Assembly: GCA_030374765.1 (NCBI GenBank)
Contig: JARGXX010000092.1
Coordinates: 1,674,001 to 1,738,000 of the forward strand
Reading direction: 5' to 3'
From: Agarophyton chilense
Taxonomy: Eukaryota; Rhodophyta; Florideophyceae; Gracilariales; Gracilariaceae
DNA: 64,000 bases
The translations under genes and the position numbers were made by a program. The notes beneath the pieces are model-generated. The model was given only the letters and a program-made list of their open reading frames with translations. It had not been told where the DNA came from and did no database searches. Position 1 is the first letter of the stretch. Each line of letters opens with the position of its first letter. Below, in pieces: positions 10,802-22,119 of this stretch.

Positions 10802-11920
10802 CTAAAAGGCGAGGTTGAGACTATCGAAGCGACGCAGCTGTTGGTGACGGCCGTCGCGAAGCGTGCGCAGCACGAGCGTACCGCCGTGCACGGTGGCACC
10901 GCAGCGCTCGATGCGGCGCAGCTGCTCCTTGGAGTAGACGCGGGCGCGACGCGCAACGCGCAACGGGCGCAAACGCGGACGCGGCGGCGACAAAGACAGA
11001 GACAGACGACGCGCATAGGCGCGCGCCGCAAGCACTAGCTGACGGTAGGGCTCGCGACAAGCGGCGTAGTCGAAGCGCGGCGAACGGTCGGCCAGGGCGC
11101 GCTTGACGTGCTGCATGCGCTCCGGATGGAACTGAAGACCGACGCGGAAGCGACCGCGCGGCGGATCGTGGTGGCGCGCGTCGTAAAAAGCCTCTACCAC
11201 GCCATCCGGGGCGTGTGCCATGGGTGAGAAGCAAGGCGCCAGCGTGTGGATGGCTTGGTGATGATAACTGTTCACCGAAAGCGTGGGGCGTCGTGCAAAC
11301 CACTCGTACAGCGGGGTGTGCGGCGTGAGGCGCAGCGCGTGGCGATGGGCGTCATAGTTGTCGTAGTCAATGTGCTTGGTTGCGTTAGCTACGCCGCACG
11401 CAATGTCGGCATGAAGCGATCCACCAGCCACAACGTTGAGTAGCTGCGCGCCGCGACATATGGCCAAGACAGGTACGTGGTAGCGTAGGGCGAAGCGCAC
11501 GAGGGCGACTTCCACGGCGTCGCGCTCGGCGTCGGGCGTGGCGTCGGCGGCGTGACGCGTCGCCACGGTCGCTGCGTGGCGCGCGCACAGCGTGCTACCC
11601 AATGTGACGTGCGTGGCGCCAATGTCCTCGCCCTCGATGAGCAGTAGTGCGTGGATGGGTCGCAGCGCGTGTAGCATGCGGCTCATGGGCGGCGTGCGCG
11701 GCACGATGACCGGCTGTGCGCCGTGACGTAGTAGTAGACTTAGATGGTACTCGCCCACAAAGTTAACGAACTTGTGCTTGCGCTCCAGTCGTCGGCACAC
11801 GACCAACACGCGCGGGAAGGCGTGTGCCGTCGGTGGCGGCGGCTGCAGCGGCGCCGAGGGCGATGGCGGGGGGGACGGCGGGGGGGACGGCGGCGGAGAC
11901 GGCGGAAGTGTAGGCGCCAT
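10802..11920 (-). CDS. Class I glutamine amidotransferase-like protein (peptidase C26, gamma-glutamyl hydrolase type)
   Basis: 372 residues, single exon. After a Pro-rich N-terminus (about 1-34), residues 35-275 have the class I amidotransferase fold. The nucleophile elbow is CRGAQ with Cys155, followed by LLNVVAGGSL, and the catalytic His-Glu pair is GLQFHPE (His265, Glu267). This arrangement is typical of PuuD/GAT1_2.1-like enzymes, which hydrolyse gamma-glutamyl bonds of small substrates. The substrate here cannot be deduced. The C-terminal 100 residues are Arg-rich and atypical. A minus-strand AATAAA (10781-10776) lies about 20 bases after the stop and overlaps the 3' region of the convergent plus-strand gene. 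Confidence 0.85.
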   Translation of the reverse strand: MAPTLPPSPPPSPPPSPPPSPSAPLQPPPPTAHAFPRVLVVCRRLERKHKFVNFVGEYHLSLLLRHGAQPVIVPRTPPMSRMLHALRPIHALLLIEGEDIGATHVTLGSTLCARHAATVATRHAADATPDAERDAVEVALVRFALRYHVPVLAICRGAQLLNVVAGGSLHADIACGVANATKHIDYDNYDAHRHALRLTPHTPLYEWFARRPTLSVNSYHHQAIHTLAPCFSPMAHAPDGVVEAFYDARHHDPPRGRFRVGLQFHPERMQHVKRALADRSPRFDYAACREPYRQLVLAARAYARRLSLSLSPPRPRLRPLRVARRARVYSKEQLRRIERCGATVHGGTLVLRTLRDGRHQQLRRFDSLNLAF

Positions 11921-13400
11921 GTTGATAACGAAAGGGGGGGGGGGCTGGTGGCGGGCGGGCGACTGCGCGCCCCCGCGAGCACAAGCATCGCTCCTTGTTC
12001 AACACAAAGGTCGGCAGTGGAACGCGGGGGCGCACACGAATCTGCATTTACTGGTTTGTTAAGCAGCCTATCAGATGCGCAATCATGTGAACAGTCAAAG
12101 CTTGTCTCCAAACTTGCTTCGTTTCTTTTCTTTTTCCTTTTCTCTCTCCTATGCCCCATCAAAATTGTTGAACACGTATGTAGCAGACAGTCCGGTGTAC
12201 AGTCGACAGTAACAGGCGAGATAAGCGCAATGAATTGATCATTTCAATGTAGAAACGCGCATCAAACTCCCAGCCACGATAAAAGAGTTCGGAACAAGAC
12301 CAACAACATCTTCCACCTTCATCAACCACACCTTCAGCTACCATCATCACATTCATCTTCACCGTTTCTCCACTCATCAATTATTATGTTTCAATTATGC
12401 ACTATCAACTTTGGACATCATTCCGGAATCTATATGGGCGCTTTGGCGACGTTTTGCACAAGATTCTTTTCTTGGATGTTTTTCAGATCCTCTTTTTTAA
12501 CCCCGATCTTTCGATTTCGGATATCCAACAAGTGCTTTTGAAGTTTGTTAATTACAATCTTCCGGCTACTTTGCATCCGTCGCGGCTAGTAGTCGGAAAT
12601 GACGCAGATATAACTTTCAAACGTTTATAAAGCCAACAGTGGCGCAGTAATAAGTCAATTTTTATAACTACTTTTTGATGTTTTGTATAATGCTCCCTAA
12701 CAAATTTGTACTTACGTATCATAACAACGTCTTAATCATCCCCAAACTATGCACCTGTTTCTGAGGCCAAGCACGTGCGCGATAACCACAGCAATAGAAA
12801 TAGCGACGGCAATAGCAATTCCTTGCACGTACCAAGCGATATCGAGCACAAAGCAATTGCAGCTGACGAAAGCTTAAGTAACAAAAGCACGCAACGAAAT
12901 ATAAACACCAAAGGTAGTCCAATTCTTGCACATACGACTTCTAACTGTCGTTTTCCTTCCAAAGCAGTGCTCTCCGAACGATAGGCTTGACATATTCTCC
13001 GCTTTTCTACTCAAGCCGAGTGTCGTATAAAAAAGGCCCCTTTTAAAAAAAGATACGCTCTAGCAATGTGGTGTTTGTAATATTACTGTTCGTAGAATTC
13101 AGCAGCTTGAAGCACATCAGAGAGGCAAGGATCATCAGCGCAATCTTCGCCGGGCCAACCATACGCGTGAAGATATTCACTGCCGGAATGGCAACATTAA
13201 GTTTACTGAAGCTTACGACCTTAGAGTCCATCTTTATGGTCGCCTTTATCGTTTTACACTTAAAAATGAGAACAATCGTACTTTTTCAAAAGTGATTTGT
13301 CATTCTTGTCACCTTTTCTATAATGAAAATATTTTGGCTGAGTTATCCGATATCACTGGAAATGAGCTTTTGAATCTCATCAGAGGAGAAAATTTTGGCT
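11921..13400. other. Intergenic; no supported gene
   Basis: Only short frames without recognisable domains. GC content falls sharply after about 12060, marking the edge of the gene island and the start of transposon-derived sequence. Confidence 0.45.
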
Positions 13401-13755
13401 GATGTGTTATTTAATCACCAAGTAACATCCACTGTGGCTTTTTAAGCTCAATTGCTCGTCTTCTACAGATGCTGGGTGTCTATTGAGCTTACCATCCTTC
13501 AAAAAGAACCATAGCCGTCTAGCATTCACGATTTACATCAAGAACGAAAACCGTGCTGTTGCTGAAGATGCAAGTCAGTCTTCAAGAATGTCTTAGACCT
13601 CTGATCCATTTCCCGAGCAAGTACCTGTTTCTCAGGTGAACCAAGAAGTCAAGTACTCTATCCGAACTGTGAATAATCACTCTAATATGCTTTCGCAAAC
13701 AATTAGAGTGAGCACAAACTAAGATAATCTTTCCAAGATCTCAGACAATCTGGTA

Positions 13756-15393
13756 ATGCTTTTCAAAGACAAAAGTTTTAGGTTTTTCAGCGCTACTGGA
13801 GATATTTGGAGAGATTTTCATAAAAAATATCGTATTGCATTAGAAGATTACATGTTACCTGGTTTCAAACATGTTCAGCTTTTGCATAGTATTCTGAGAG
13901 ATAATCAAATCGTTTTTTCAATAATCACGTCGTTCAAAAAGGCTCAATCTCTCGCTGATGCTATAAACCTCATTGCAGCACATTTCTATTTCATCTCTAC
14001 GCAGAAGCAAATTGAAATTCGTTTGATGATCATACAAATTTATCCTTAACAATCAAAGGAATGTACAGCAACTCAGGCTATTGAGAAATTGGATTCAGAA
14101 ATATCAAAATTAGCTCCTCTTTTTGCACTTCATCGTCGTATTGAGGCAAAAAAGATATCTTATCTGAAGAAAAAAGTTATCGAACATTCACTGGCTAATA
14201 ATCCAATCAGCCGATTGGACTCAGAAGCCTTTTCCTATCAAGAATTTTGCCCACAGCTATAGTGTGCTATTCAGCGCGAAAAAAGAAGAGGATAACGCAC
14301 AAATCTCCATTAATGTATTCAGGTTCTCTATGAATGCAAAGTCCGCAGATGTCCTCTATCAGTCTTTATCGAAACGCTAACTTCCTTCTGCTAGACATAG
14401 CCATCACAAAAATAATACAAAGCCTACGATGAATTAGAAAACTTGTTCCAACTGTGGTGAAAAGGGAGATATCTTTGCGATATAGTTGGCCTCCAAAGAA
14501 CTTAGCTGCTATCTCTGCAAGAAAGTTTCAGCTTTATCAGAAATCAAAGCAATAGACCGATCAAAACCGTGCTCAGAAGCAGGTACTTTACGAACCATGC
14601 GAACAGGTTGAAGATGACTCAGAATCCGAAGACGTCGAAATATTCTTCAACATTGAAGAAAAAACAGAAGACAATAATGACGCAAGTTTAGCATATTGAA
14701 CCGATGAAACTGTTGAAAACCTTTTAACCAGCATTGATGCCGAGACGTCAACCACGAAACTGGATTTTTATTGAGGAACTCTCCTATGCGTGGATTTTTG
14801 AACCAAATTCGAGAATTTCCCAAAGGCTCAGCGTATAAAATCCAAAAACAATTCAAACGCAAGTTTAAATGTTTTAAGGTTACAAATGTTGATACCGATT
14901 TTGAAACCACCAACTAATTCCATGGTGTTTGTTTAGATTTCAATGCACAAAGTTCGGTGATTGGCAAAGAGCAAGCCAAGGCATATTGCAAGCGCTATGG
15001 CTTAAAGTTTAAGAAAATGCCTTCGAAGATTCTTGTTTGACTTGGTAGTTCTACTTTCTGCAGTACTTACCAGGTACCATTCGAATCTGCGCCCCGGATG
15101 GTGAAGTACTCAAGCTCATCGTAGAAGTGATCAACCGCAACGTTCCAGTACTCCTTGGACTGGATTTCCTTGACAGAGAAAGAATCTATGTTGAACACGT
15201 AGAGAACTTCCTGGTCTGTAAGAATGGATGGAAGATTCCCGTCATTCAAAAACTTGATCCTTCTTATATCGACTGGAACGGATACGCAGCCCATTTGACT
15301 AAGGCAGAACTCACAAAAATGCATATATATTTTTATCATCCCTCGGTACAGAAACTGTTTAACCTCCTAAAACGAACAAATCCCGAAGAATGA
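13756..15393 (+). pseudogene. copia gag and protease region
   Basis: 13756-14049 reads a gag-like helical segment (GDIWRDFHKKYRIALEDY). From 14930 comes a retropepsin-like stretch with DFNAQSSVIG in place of D-T/S-G-A, then VPVLLGLDFLDRERIYVE (15142-15195), the conserved second block of copia proteases. It continues into a pre-integrase segment ending HIYFYHPSVQKLFNLLK (15318-15370). Several stops and frameshifts separate the pieces. Confidence 0.65.
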
Positions 15394-15494
15394 AATACCA
15401 AGACACGAAATTTTCTAAAAGACACATAAAAAGCTTGCCATAGGTACCGACGTCTCATCTCAAGACCACAACGATTTCGAGTTTCTTTGCTCAA

Positions 15495-16170
15495 GGAGCT
15501 GTTTTTAACAATGTTTTGGCTATGGATGTATTTTTCATAGACAGAAAACCGGTGTTACACGTTGTTGATATACAAATTTTTTTTGGGGCAGCTTTTTTTT
15601 AGATGGCCAATCTATTGAAGATATCTGGAACACTTTCTTAGAGTTTTGGGCAACGGTAGACAGTGGGTACCCCGACTCCATCCATTGTGACCGAGGCCCA
15701 GCGATTACATCTTCTCTATTGAAGGAAATTATGATTGAATTTGGGATCGAATTTATTCTGCCTGAAGTGGAAATTCAGAACTCCATTGGTGCTTGCAAAC
15801 GATATTATGATCTGCCGAGACGAATGTACCACAAAAATCAAGTTCTATTCCCATAATTCAAACGAGAACTTAATCCTTGCCACAGCTGTTAAAGCCATGA
15901 ATGACAACATGAACCTAGAAGGTCTGGTTCCATCACTCTTGGTTTTCGTCACTCTACCAAGATTTCTTGCCATTCATACAAATTTATATGATCAAAAGGA
16001 TCTTATGCAAGCTCTCTTGACTGCTCGTTCTGAAATGGAAATCATGGCCAATGAATTAAGACTGTAACCGGCCTTCGAATCAAGTCTTCTAGAAGCAATT
16101 AATAACGATTTAGAAGCACGAAAAAAAGTTTTGATCTATCGAGGGAAAGAACTACCTGCATAAAATGGGC
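15495..16170 (+). pseudogene. copia integrase region
   Basis: Fragments in two frames. AMDVFFIDRKPVLHVVDIQ (15521-15577) contains the first Asp of the DDE triad. SIHCDRGPAITSSL (15680-15722) holds the second. IQNSIGACKRYYDLPRRMY, with Glu replaced at the expected third position, follows near 15775-15830. Stops break every frame. Confidence 0.6.
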
Positions 16171-16599
16171 CGTTTGAAGTAATCAGAATTACCTGCAAAC
16201 AGATTTTTGTGAAACAGAAGAATAGTAAGGAAGTACAACATAGTATTACGCAAACCAGGCCTTGTATTTCCGAAATTCTGAAGTCAGCTCTGAAATACCG
16301 ATTTTCCATGGTTTCGAGAAAACCCTTAACTACGTATTAAATAAGTGTTCAGATGGATGTGAAGGAACCACGGGTAGCGATTTCCGAATCAATATATATA
16401 ACTGAAACCCCGAAACCAAGTGATCTTCGCTGTAATTCCCCCAAGTTTTAAGAATCCAAGAAGAAAGAAGCTGAAGGTTTAAGGCGACAAGATAATTGGA
16501 AAGTTGTTACACGTAGTGTAGTTCCAAGACATGTAAGTATTATAGGATGTCGTTTTTTTTAGCCATCAAGAATCCAGGAACTAGCGAATAAATCCAAAA

Positions 16600-16937
16600 G
16601 GCGAGACTTGTGGCCCAAGGATTTTCCGAAAAGGAACAGAACTACTTAGGGCATAATGTCACTGCCGTTCGCAAAGGTACAGTTCGACTTATTATGACAA
16701 TCGCCGCAATGTTCAACTACAAGATATGGAGTCACGATGTTACCCAAGCCTACATTCAGAGTAATCAAGATCTTACTAGAAAGTTATTGTGGTATTCCAC
16801 TGAAGACGGTAGAGGTCTCTGTGCAGTGGATATCCACAGAAATAACCGGGAAGAGTGGGTGTCGCCTTGCGAGGGATGGTTCTTAGATAAGAAGAGAGTG
16901 TGCGGAAAGCAGCCAGGTGTGCCTGAACAATGGGGAT
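16600..16937 (+). pseudogene. copia reverse transcriptase, N-terminal fragment
   Basis: The reading begins LVAQGFSEKEQNYLGHNV and continues through RLIMTIAAMFNYKIWSHDVTQAYIQS, the hallmark copia RT segment ending in the D-V-x-x-A-Y motif. The fragment is cut at 16938 by a solo LTR. I found no clear continuation with the YxDD motif beyond it. Confidence 0.75.
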
Positions 16938-17824
16938 TGTAGGACAACGCTTGGAGCGGAGACACCACGAAGATGTTCGGGATCTTCCTCTCTTGAGAGA
17001 CACGCCTCAGACGGAAAAGACGCGTCCCAGCGGAGCACAGAAACAGAGCCACTCTGGAAAGGCACGACGGAGTCGGGTGTAAGACCGAGGCCAATCCGGC
17101 GTGATATACCTAGAGTGTTTAGGTGAGCACGGCACAGTCCGGAGTGTGACCAATCCTAGGCGGAGCGGTACCACGGCGATTGTTGGAAAAGGAGCGAGGA
17201 AGCACTCGTATAAGGTGGACGAGCGAGGCGAGTGAGGCGGCCACTCACGAGAGCCAAAAAGGAGAACGAGAGAAAAATGGGGGGCGAAACCCTATACAGG
17301 GGCGAGACTACGACAAGTGTCGGCGATTAAATATGAACCCACGGTGGTGGTAGCACTCTAGTCGACAGAGGGGTGGATGAACTAACTTGCGACGGGCGCT
17401 CACGCAGTATGCGGTGAAGACGCGCCGAAGGCGAAAATTTCAGAGCCAAGACTACCTCCTTGGTCTCCCAAGAGGGTCTTTACTGGGGAGCAGTGCTCAA
17501 CCTCCTAAGTAGTGTGGCGCGCGGCCCCTGACAGTGGGCGCGCGCCCGAAAAATAGACACTAAATAGCGATAGCGTAGCTAAATAAATACTAAAAATTAC
17601 TAAATAATTCTAACCATTAGGTAGAATCCGGGCCACGTATGGCACGCCTCGTACTCGAGCGTTGGTATCCGTGCAGTCCACCTGTTCCACCCGTGTGCAC
17701 TTCCGGTCCTAACTGGCCGTCAGCACGCAATAGCGGTATAGCTTGTCATAGCCCAAGCTATTCCTCAAGCGAGCGACACTTCTAAGTCCTGCGAAGAAAC
17801 CCCCTTGAAGGGCGTTGTCATTCA
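16938..17824 (-). mobile_element. Solo LTR, family A-related, inserted in copia RT
   Basis: It begins TGTAGGACAACGCTTGG and ends GGGCGTTGTCATTCA, 887 bp. Flanks are GGGAT (16933-16937) and GAGAT (17825-17829), a 5-bp target duplication with one transition. Internal blocks match the other family A LTRs: CGGGTGTAAGACCGAGG near 17076 and the AATAGACACTAAATAGC-type U3/R block near 17552. It is diverged from A1 and A2 and represents a separate subfamily. Confidence 0.82.
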
Positions 17825-18359
17825 GAGATAATACTTGTATTCCCGAGGCGGATGTCTAAATACGATGGTACGTAATGCAAATGATATCGGCTCGACAACC
17901 CTTGTGACAACACAAATGACCAGGTAACAGTAGAGAAAACAACAAAGAAACAACGCACACACACAGAAAGCTGTAGAAAAGTGGCGGTAAATGCGCAACA
18001 GTAGAGGGTATCCTCGGAAGAAGAGCTATAGCTCAGAACGGTTAAGGACTGATTCTATAGGTGCCCCTTTGTGATGAACCACTTTAAGATATTTAGGACT
18101 CCCCAAGATAGGGTTTAGGTTGGTTGGTTGTTTGTTGGCCTTCCGCCGTCCTCACCTGGGCATTGCGCCCTTTAATGTGCCAAGAGGCAAAGCAAGTACT
18201 GTATAGTAATGCAAACACGTGGCGTGCCAATACAAAATTATCTAAATAATACCAAATAAAATATTTGGTGATGGCACCTTACAGTGTACACTAAGTACAG
18301 TACTTCTTTTTTATATTTCTCCTGTCCAAACCTTTCCATGAAGCAGTTCTTTCCACAAC
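17825..18359. other. No recognisable gene
   Basis: Presumably the continuation of the copia element, but no frame keeps recognisable RT motifs. A TAGCTCAGAACGGTTAAGG stretch near 18033-18052 resembles a tRNA A-box, without a matching B-box. Confidence 0.3.
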
Positions 18360-18645
18360 TTCTCGTAATCGAGTATAGCCCAAGCAATAGCTTATGAATG
18401 CCGTATCACGACTTCGTAGTATCTCGAACGGTCGAACTCAGTTGCATCCAGAATGATACATATCCCTCCTGTTCAGAGCGGAGCCCCTGCGACGCATTGT
18501 CTGTGAAAGCAATCGCAGCGCGCTTTTCAGACATTCCGATTCTTCTCTTAGTATCACAAACTTGTGTTTTCCCAATACACCTTGCGATCATCTCGCTATT
18601 CCATCTTTCAACCTTTTCTTGTGTCTGACATCTCGCGATAAGCAA
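18360..18645 (-). pseudogene. Possible inverted copia RNase H fragment
   Basis: The minus strand reads KRAAIAFTDNASQGLRSEQE followed by GYVSF, which resembles the N-terminal half of copia RNase H (I-x-F-T-D-A-S ... Q-x-G-Y). The C-terminal half of that domain reads on the plus strand from 18680, so if both calls are right this segment has been inverted. Confidence 0.35.
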
Positions 18646-18679
18646 CCTACCGTCTTACGTGGTCAATCCACCTACGTTC

Positions 18680-18960
18680 TATGAAGATCTCGACAACCCT
18701 AGAGGCTTTTTGATGCCATCAAAAAAGCTTAATCTACAGCTGAAAAATGACTGCTAATGGGTATTTCGGCTTCCCTTGAAGTTTATGAAAGAATTGAAAT
18801 ATCTGACACTGGATTCGTGAAATTTAAAAAGAATTCTGCCGATGTTTTTATAAAGGACACAATGAACGAAGCATACAGAAATATTTACGAAAACAACCAG
18901 TGTGATCACGAAAGTGAGCAATAAACAATACGTAGATATTCTTAAACAATTATTTGGCTA
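18680..18960 (+). pseudogene. copia RNase H, C-terminal part
   Basis: The plus strand reads LLMGISASLEVYERIEISDT, then GFVKFKKNSADVFIKDTMNE and AYRNIYENNQ. This matches the copia RNase H tail (E-K-R-L-x-M-D-I ... N-x-A-D-x-x-T-K ... L). Two stops interrupt the N-terminal portion. Confidence 0.65.
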
Positions 18961-20796
18961 ACAAGAAAAGTACGAATTTTAAAAATGTCTGTAGAGGACA
19001 GTGCGGTGTATGACCGAGAGTACCTCGCAAGACGAGGGTAATTAATTGTGACGAAATCTGTTTTGGGCAGTTGCGTTGGTTGCACTACAATTCGTGATGA
19101 AAATCACACTCGATAACATTAACGTTAAATGGACACGATGGTCATTTGAATTTGTAGTCTAATCTAAGAAACGTTGCACTAGAATGACGCTGCTTACTTG
19201 GCGCTGTAGAGATCGTTTACACTATCAACAATCAAATTTGCAGGATAAAAGTACTATTAACAGTCTCCACTCATTTAAAGCAATATAAATGTAGTGGTTT
19301 TTTTTTTGTTTTCTTCCTTTCTGCTGTAAATTTGAAAATTCATATCATGAATGAGTTTCAGTTTTATTTTAAGAGACATTGTGGGCTCATATGAGGCCAA
19401 GCTGGCCTTGTGTGAGGCCAATTCTCCGGGCGTGTGGACACTTTCAGAGATAATCAGATAATCCGAGCGTGAGTGAGTGAACGTTGTTGTAACTCACTTT
19501 GACGCAATGCTATTACTTGGCACTTGGAGTTATAGACAGGTTATATTACGTAGATGATAAGTAATAAGTAGATAATTAAAATGTCCTACAATATCCTGTA
19601 TGGGAAACATTTATCTCCTATAAAAGTCGCCGTGAACGAGCCTTCCTAGTTCTCGTCCGGCTAGCGCTCTTGCTCACTCCAGTACATCTGTGCACAATTA
19701 GCGCTAGCAGACACTAGGGTGTACTTGAACGAGTTATGTAAAGCAGTTTCACATTTACAGTCTTCTTTGGAAATGGGTTTAAAGACGAGGGCCCACATAA
19801 TACCTTTCAGACGCTTCTTTAAATTTGTATTTTCAGTTGTGAACAGGCGTAGATGAAACAGAGTGTTCAAACATACATCTAGTGCTCGGTTCAGAACTTT
19901 AGCTTGTGCGAAAGTCAATGCTATATTGGTATCTTTACGGGGAAGGAAAAAAAACAGAAAATGAAAGAAAAAGCTTTTTTGAGTGGCGTGGAATAATGTC
20001 GATTTTTTTTCTTGTGTTGATGCTGTTTTTGTCTGTTTTTTATTCTTTGAAGGAAGACTTTTCCGTCCTGTTTGTGTTTTTCATACACTACTGCATAGTT
20101 TGTTTCTGCATCCTCAGATGCTCTCTATTCTGGTGCATCTAAGATTCCAAGTCTTACACTCGCCTCTCCATTTGGATTATGTCATTTTCCCGCGCACTTT
20201 CACTGCTCTTTCCGTTCTCTAGTAGTAGTGCTTTCATTGTTTATATGTCTCCGTGTCGTACCTGGCAGTCGTTTGCCTAATGGAGTCTCACGTGTAAGCT
20301 TATTGGTTGTCATGTAGTCTATTTCATACATACAGTACATAAACATATAGCTCTACCTCGATGAATGAAATACGCGCGATGCACAGCAGGCACACGCGTA
20401 CCACGCGTACCACGCGGACAACGGGTGGCGGGGCGGTCACGTGCCAGCGCGCTCGTCGCACGCGATGTTGCGCCAAGGAAGCGCGCTTGTGCGGCGGGAA
20501 GCGCACGCTGACGCCGCGCGCGAGGCGGCACTCGGCGGCACGCAGCGGCACGCAGCCGCCTGTGGCGCGCGCGTCGCTTCAACTGCCGCGCAATCCGCGC
20601 GAAGCGTCAAACCCAAGTCCGAATAAAACCGCCTTATAACGCGCGCTCGGCGCCTTCGCACGCATCTCGCGCTCGCGTCGCGTCTGTCCGGCAGCGACGT
20701 CGCCGCGGAACGATTACCTTCTTCGTTCGCGACGCGCCCCGACGCTGCCTGCTTTGTGTCGACCCGCTCTCGGTCGCGTGCGCGCTCAGTGTTGTC
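18961..20796. other. Intergenic; transposon end and promoter region of the next gene
   Basis: Mostly AT-rich with no supported gene. It contains a transposon terminus at 19384-19440 (separate entry). From about 20380 the sequence becomes very GC-rich, leading to the gene at 20797. CCTTATAACG at 20631-20640 is a possible TATA-like element. Confidence 0.4.
19384..19440 (+). repeat. Orphan transposon terminus (same TIR family as 37216/49587)
   Basis: GGCTCATATGAGGCC (19384-19398) is followed by GGCCTTGTGTGAGGCC (19404-19419) and then AATTCTCCGGGCGTGTGGACA to 19440. It matches the right terminus of the piggyBac-like element (palindrome plus CCGGGCGTGTAGACA at 49551-49587). No partner left end was found nearby. 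Confidence 0.6.
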
Positions 20797-22119
20797 ATGT
20801 CGCCGTTGCCTGCGTCGTCGCCGCCACCGCCGGCGCAGCGCTTCTCGTCGCGCGACCAGCGTTTGCCGCCTTCACCGCCGCCGTCGTCGCGTCGCGCCGC
20901 GGGCGCGTCGTCCGCCTTCATGGCTGCGCTACGCGCGCGCTACCGCGACGCCGTGGCCACCCTGTTTGGCGCGCGCCCGCACGTCCTCAACTCGCCATGC
21001 TGTCTGCCGCCGCCGCCGCCGCCGCCGCCGTCATCGTCGTCGCCGCCGCCGTCTTCCCCGCCGTCGTCGGTACCGCCGTCGTCGCCGTCGCGAAAGCGTC
21101 GCGCCGAGCAGCTGCAGTGCGGTGCGCCAGCGTTGTCACCGTCGCGTAAGCGCGTGCGCGTTGCGCCGACATCGTCGTCGCCGCTTTCGTCGCCGCTTTC
21201 GTCGCCGCGCGTCTCCTCGCTGCCGCCGCCCGACTGCGACCAAGTGGTGCCTGCGCGCGCGCCGCGCGCGCCGTGCACTTGCGGCGACGCCATGTGGGAC
21301 GCGCGTGGCATTGGGCCGCGCGTCATGCTGCGCACGGCGGAGGAGTTGAGTCAACGCATTCTCAAGCTGTACGCTAGCGTTGTGGACGTGGCCTCCAACC
21401 ACGTGCGCTACAACGCCCTTCGTTCGTCGCCGCACTTTCAGCAGTACCTTGCTGCTGCCTGCAAGCTACGCTACTTCAACCCCGCTCTGCTGCCGGAGTC
21501 GCACCGCAAGGCCTTCTTTCTCAACGTGTACAACAGTCTCATCATTCACGCCCTCGCCGTCATGTCGCCTCCCCGCACAAAGTTTGAGCGCATTTCGCTC
21601 TTCAATACCGCTGCCTACAACATTGGCGGTCGTGTGTACTCACTCAATATGATCGAGCACGGCATTCTGCGCGCCAACCACCCGGGCGCCGGCCCGTTTG
21701 CCCTCCGCGTTTTCGCCCACAACGACCCCCGTCTGCAGTGCGCTCTGTCGCGCGTCGACCCTCGCATCCACTTCGCGCTCAACTGCGGCGCCAGGAGCTG
21801 CCCGGCCGTTCGCTTTTACAACCCGCACAACCTCGACGCCACCCTGCACACCGCCACCACAACCTACCTGCAAGACGTCGACGTCGACCTGCAACTGCGC
21901 ACCGTCACCCTCCCAAAGCTCTTTCAGTGGTATAAGCGCGACTTCAGCCCCGACGCCTCGCAGCATCAGCTCGTGGAATGGACCCTGCAGTATCTGTCCC
22001 CCGAAAAGCGCACTCAGGTCGAATCGCTGCTTCAAGACAACAAACAGCGCTCCCTTCCTTTGAAGCTACTCTTCGCCGATTATGACTGGTCACTCAACGA
22101 TACTTCTCCTGCTACCTGA
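20797..22119 (+). CDS. DUF547 domain protein
   Basis: 440 residues, no introns. The N-terminal 165 residues are Pro/Ser-rich with two basic clusters, SPSRKRRAEQ near 97-106 and SPSRKRVRVAP near 114-124, which look like nuclear localisation signals. Residues about 180-435 carry the DUF547 fold: FFLNVYNSLIIHAL (240-252), YNIGGRVYSLNMIEHGILR (274-292), the signature ALNCGARSCP (327-336), LPKLFQWYKRDF (372-383) and the terminal YDWSLN (429-434). DUF547 occurs in plants, algae and bacteria; its biochemical function is not established, and plant members are often fused to ternary-complex-factor-like leucine zippers, absent here. The Cys pair in the signature is intact. Confidence 0.9.
   Translation: MSPLPASSPPPPAQRFSSRDQRLPPSPPPSSRRAAGASSAFMAALRARYRDAVATLFGARPHVLNSPCCLPPPPPPPPSSSSPPPSSPPSSVPPSSPSRKRRAEQLQCGAPALSPSRKRVRVAPTSSSPLSSPLSSPRVSSLPPPDCDQVVPARAPRAPCTCGDAMWDARGIGPRVMLRTAEELSQRILKLYASVVDVASNHVRYNALRSSPHFQQYLAAACKLRYFNPALLPESHRKAFFLNVYNSLIIHALAVMSPPRTKFERISLFNTAAYNIGGRVYSLNMIEHGILRANHPGAGPFALRVFAHNDPRLQCALSRVDPRIHFALNCGARSCPAVRFYNPHNLDATLHTATTTYLQDVDVDLQLRTVTLPKLFQWYKRDFSPDASQHQLVEWTLQYLSPEKRTQVESLLQDNKQRSLPLKLLFADYDWSLNDTSPAT

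Larger units (their letters stand above)
13430..18960 (+). mobile_element. Decayed Ty1/copia retrotransposon
   Basis: Plus-strand fragments occur in copia order: gag-like (13756-14400), retropepsin (about 14930-15390), integrase (about 15500-16170), reverse transcriptase (about 16600-16937) and RNase H C-terminus (about 18680-18960). The order protease-integrase-RT-RNase H identifies copia rather than gypsy. It is interrupted by the solo LTR at 16938-17824. I could not identify its own LTRs; the stated limits cover only the coding evidence. Confidence 0.75.

Noticed and set aside
18020..18100. tRNA-like A-box (TAGCTCAGAACGGTTAAGG)
   Set aside because: There is no acceptor stem, no anticodon arm that folds, and no B-box at the right distance; at most a decayed SINE or chance match.
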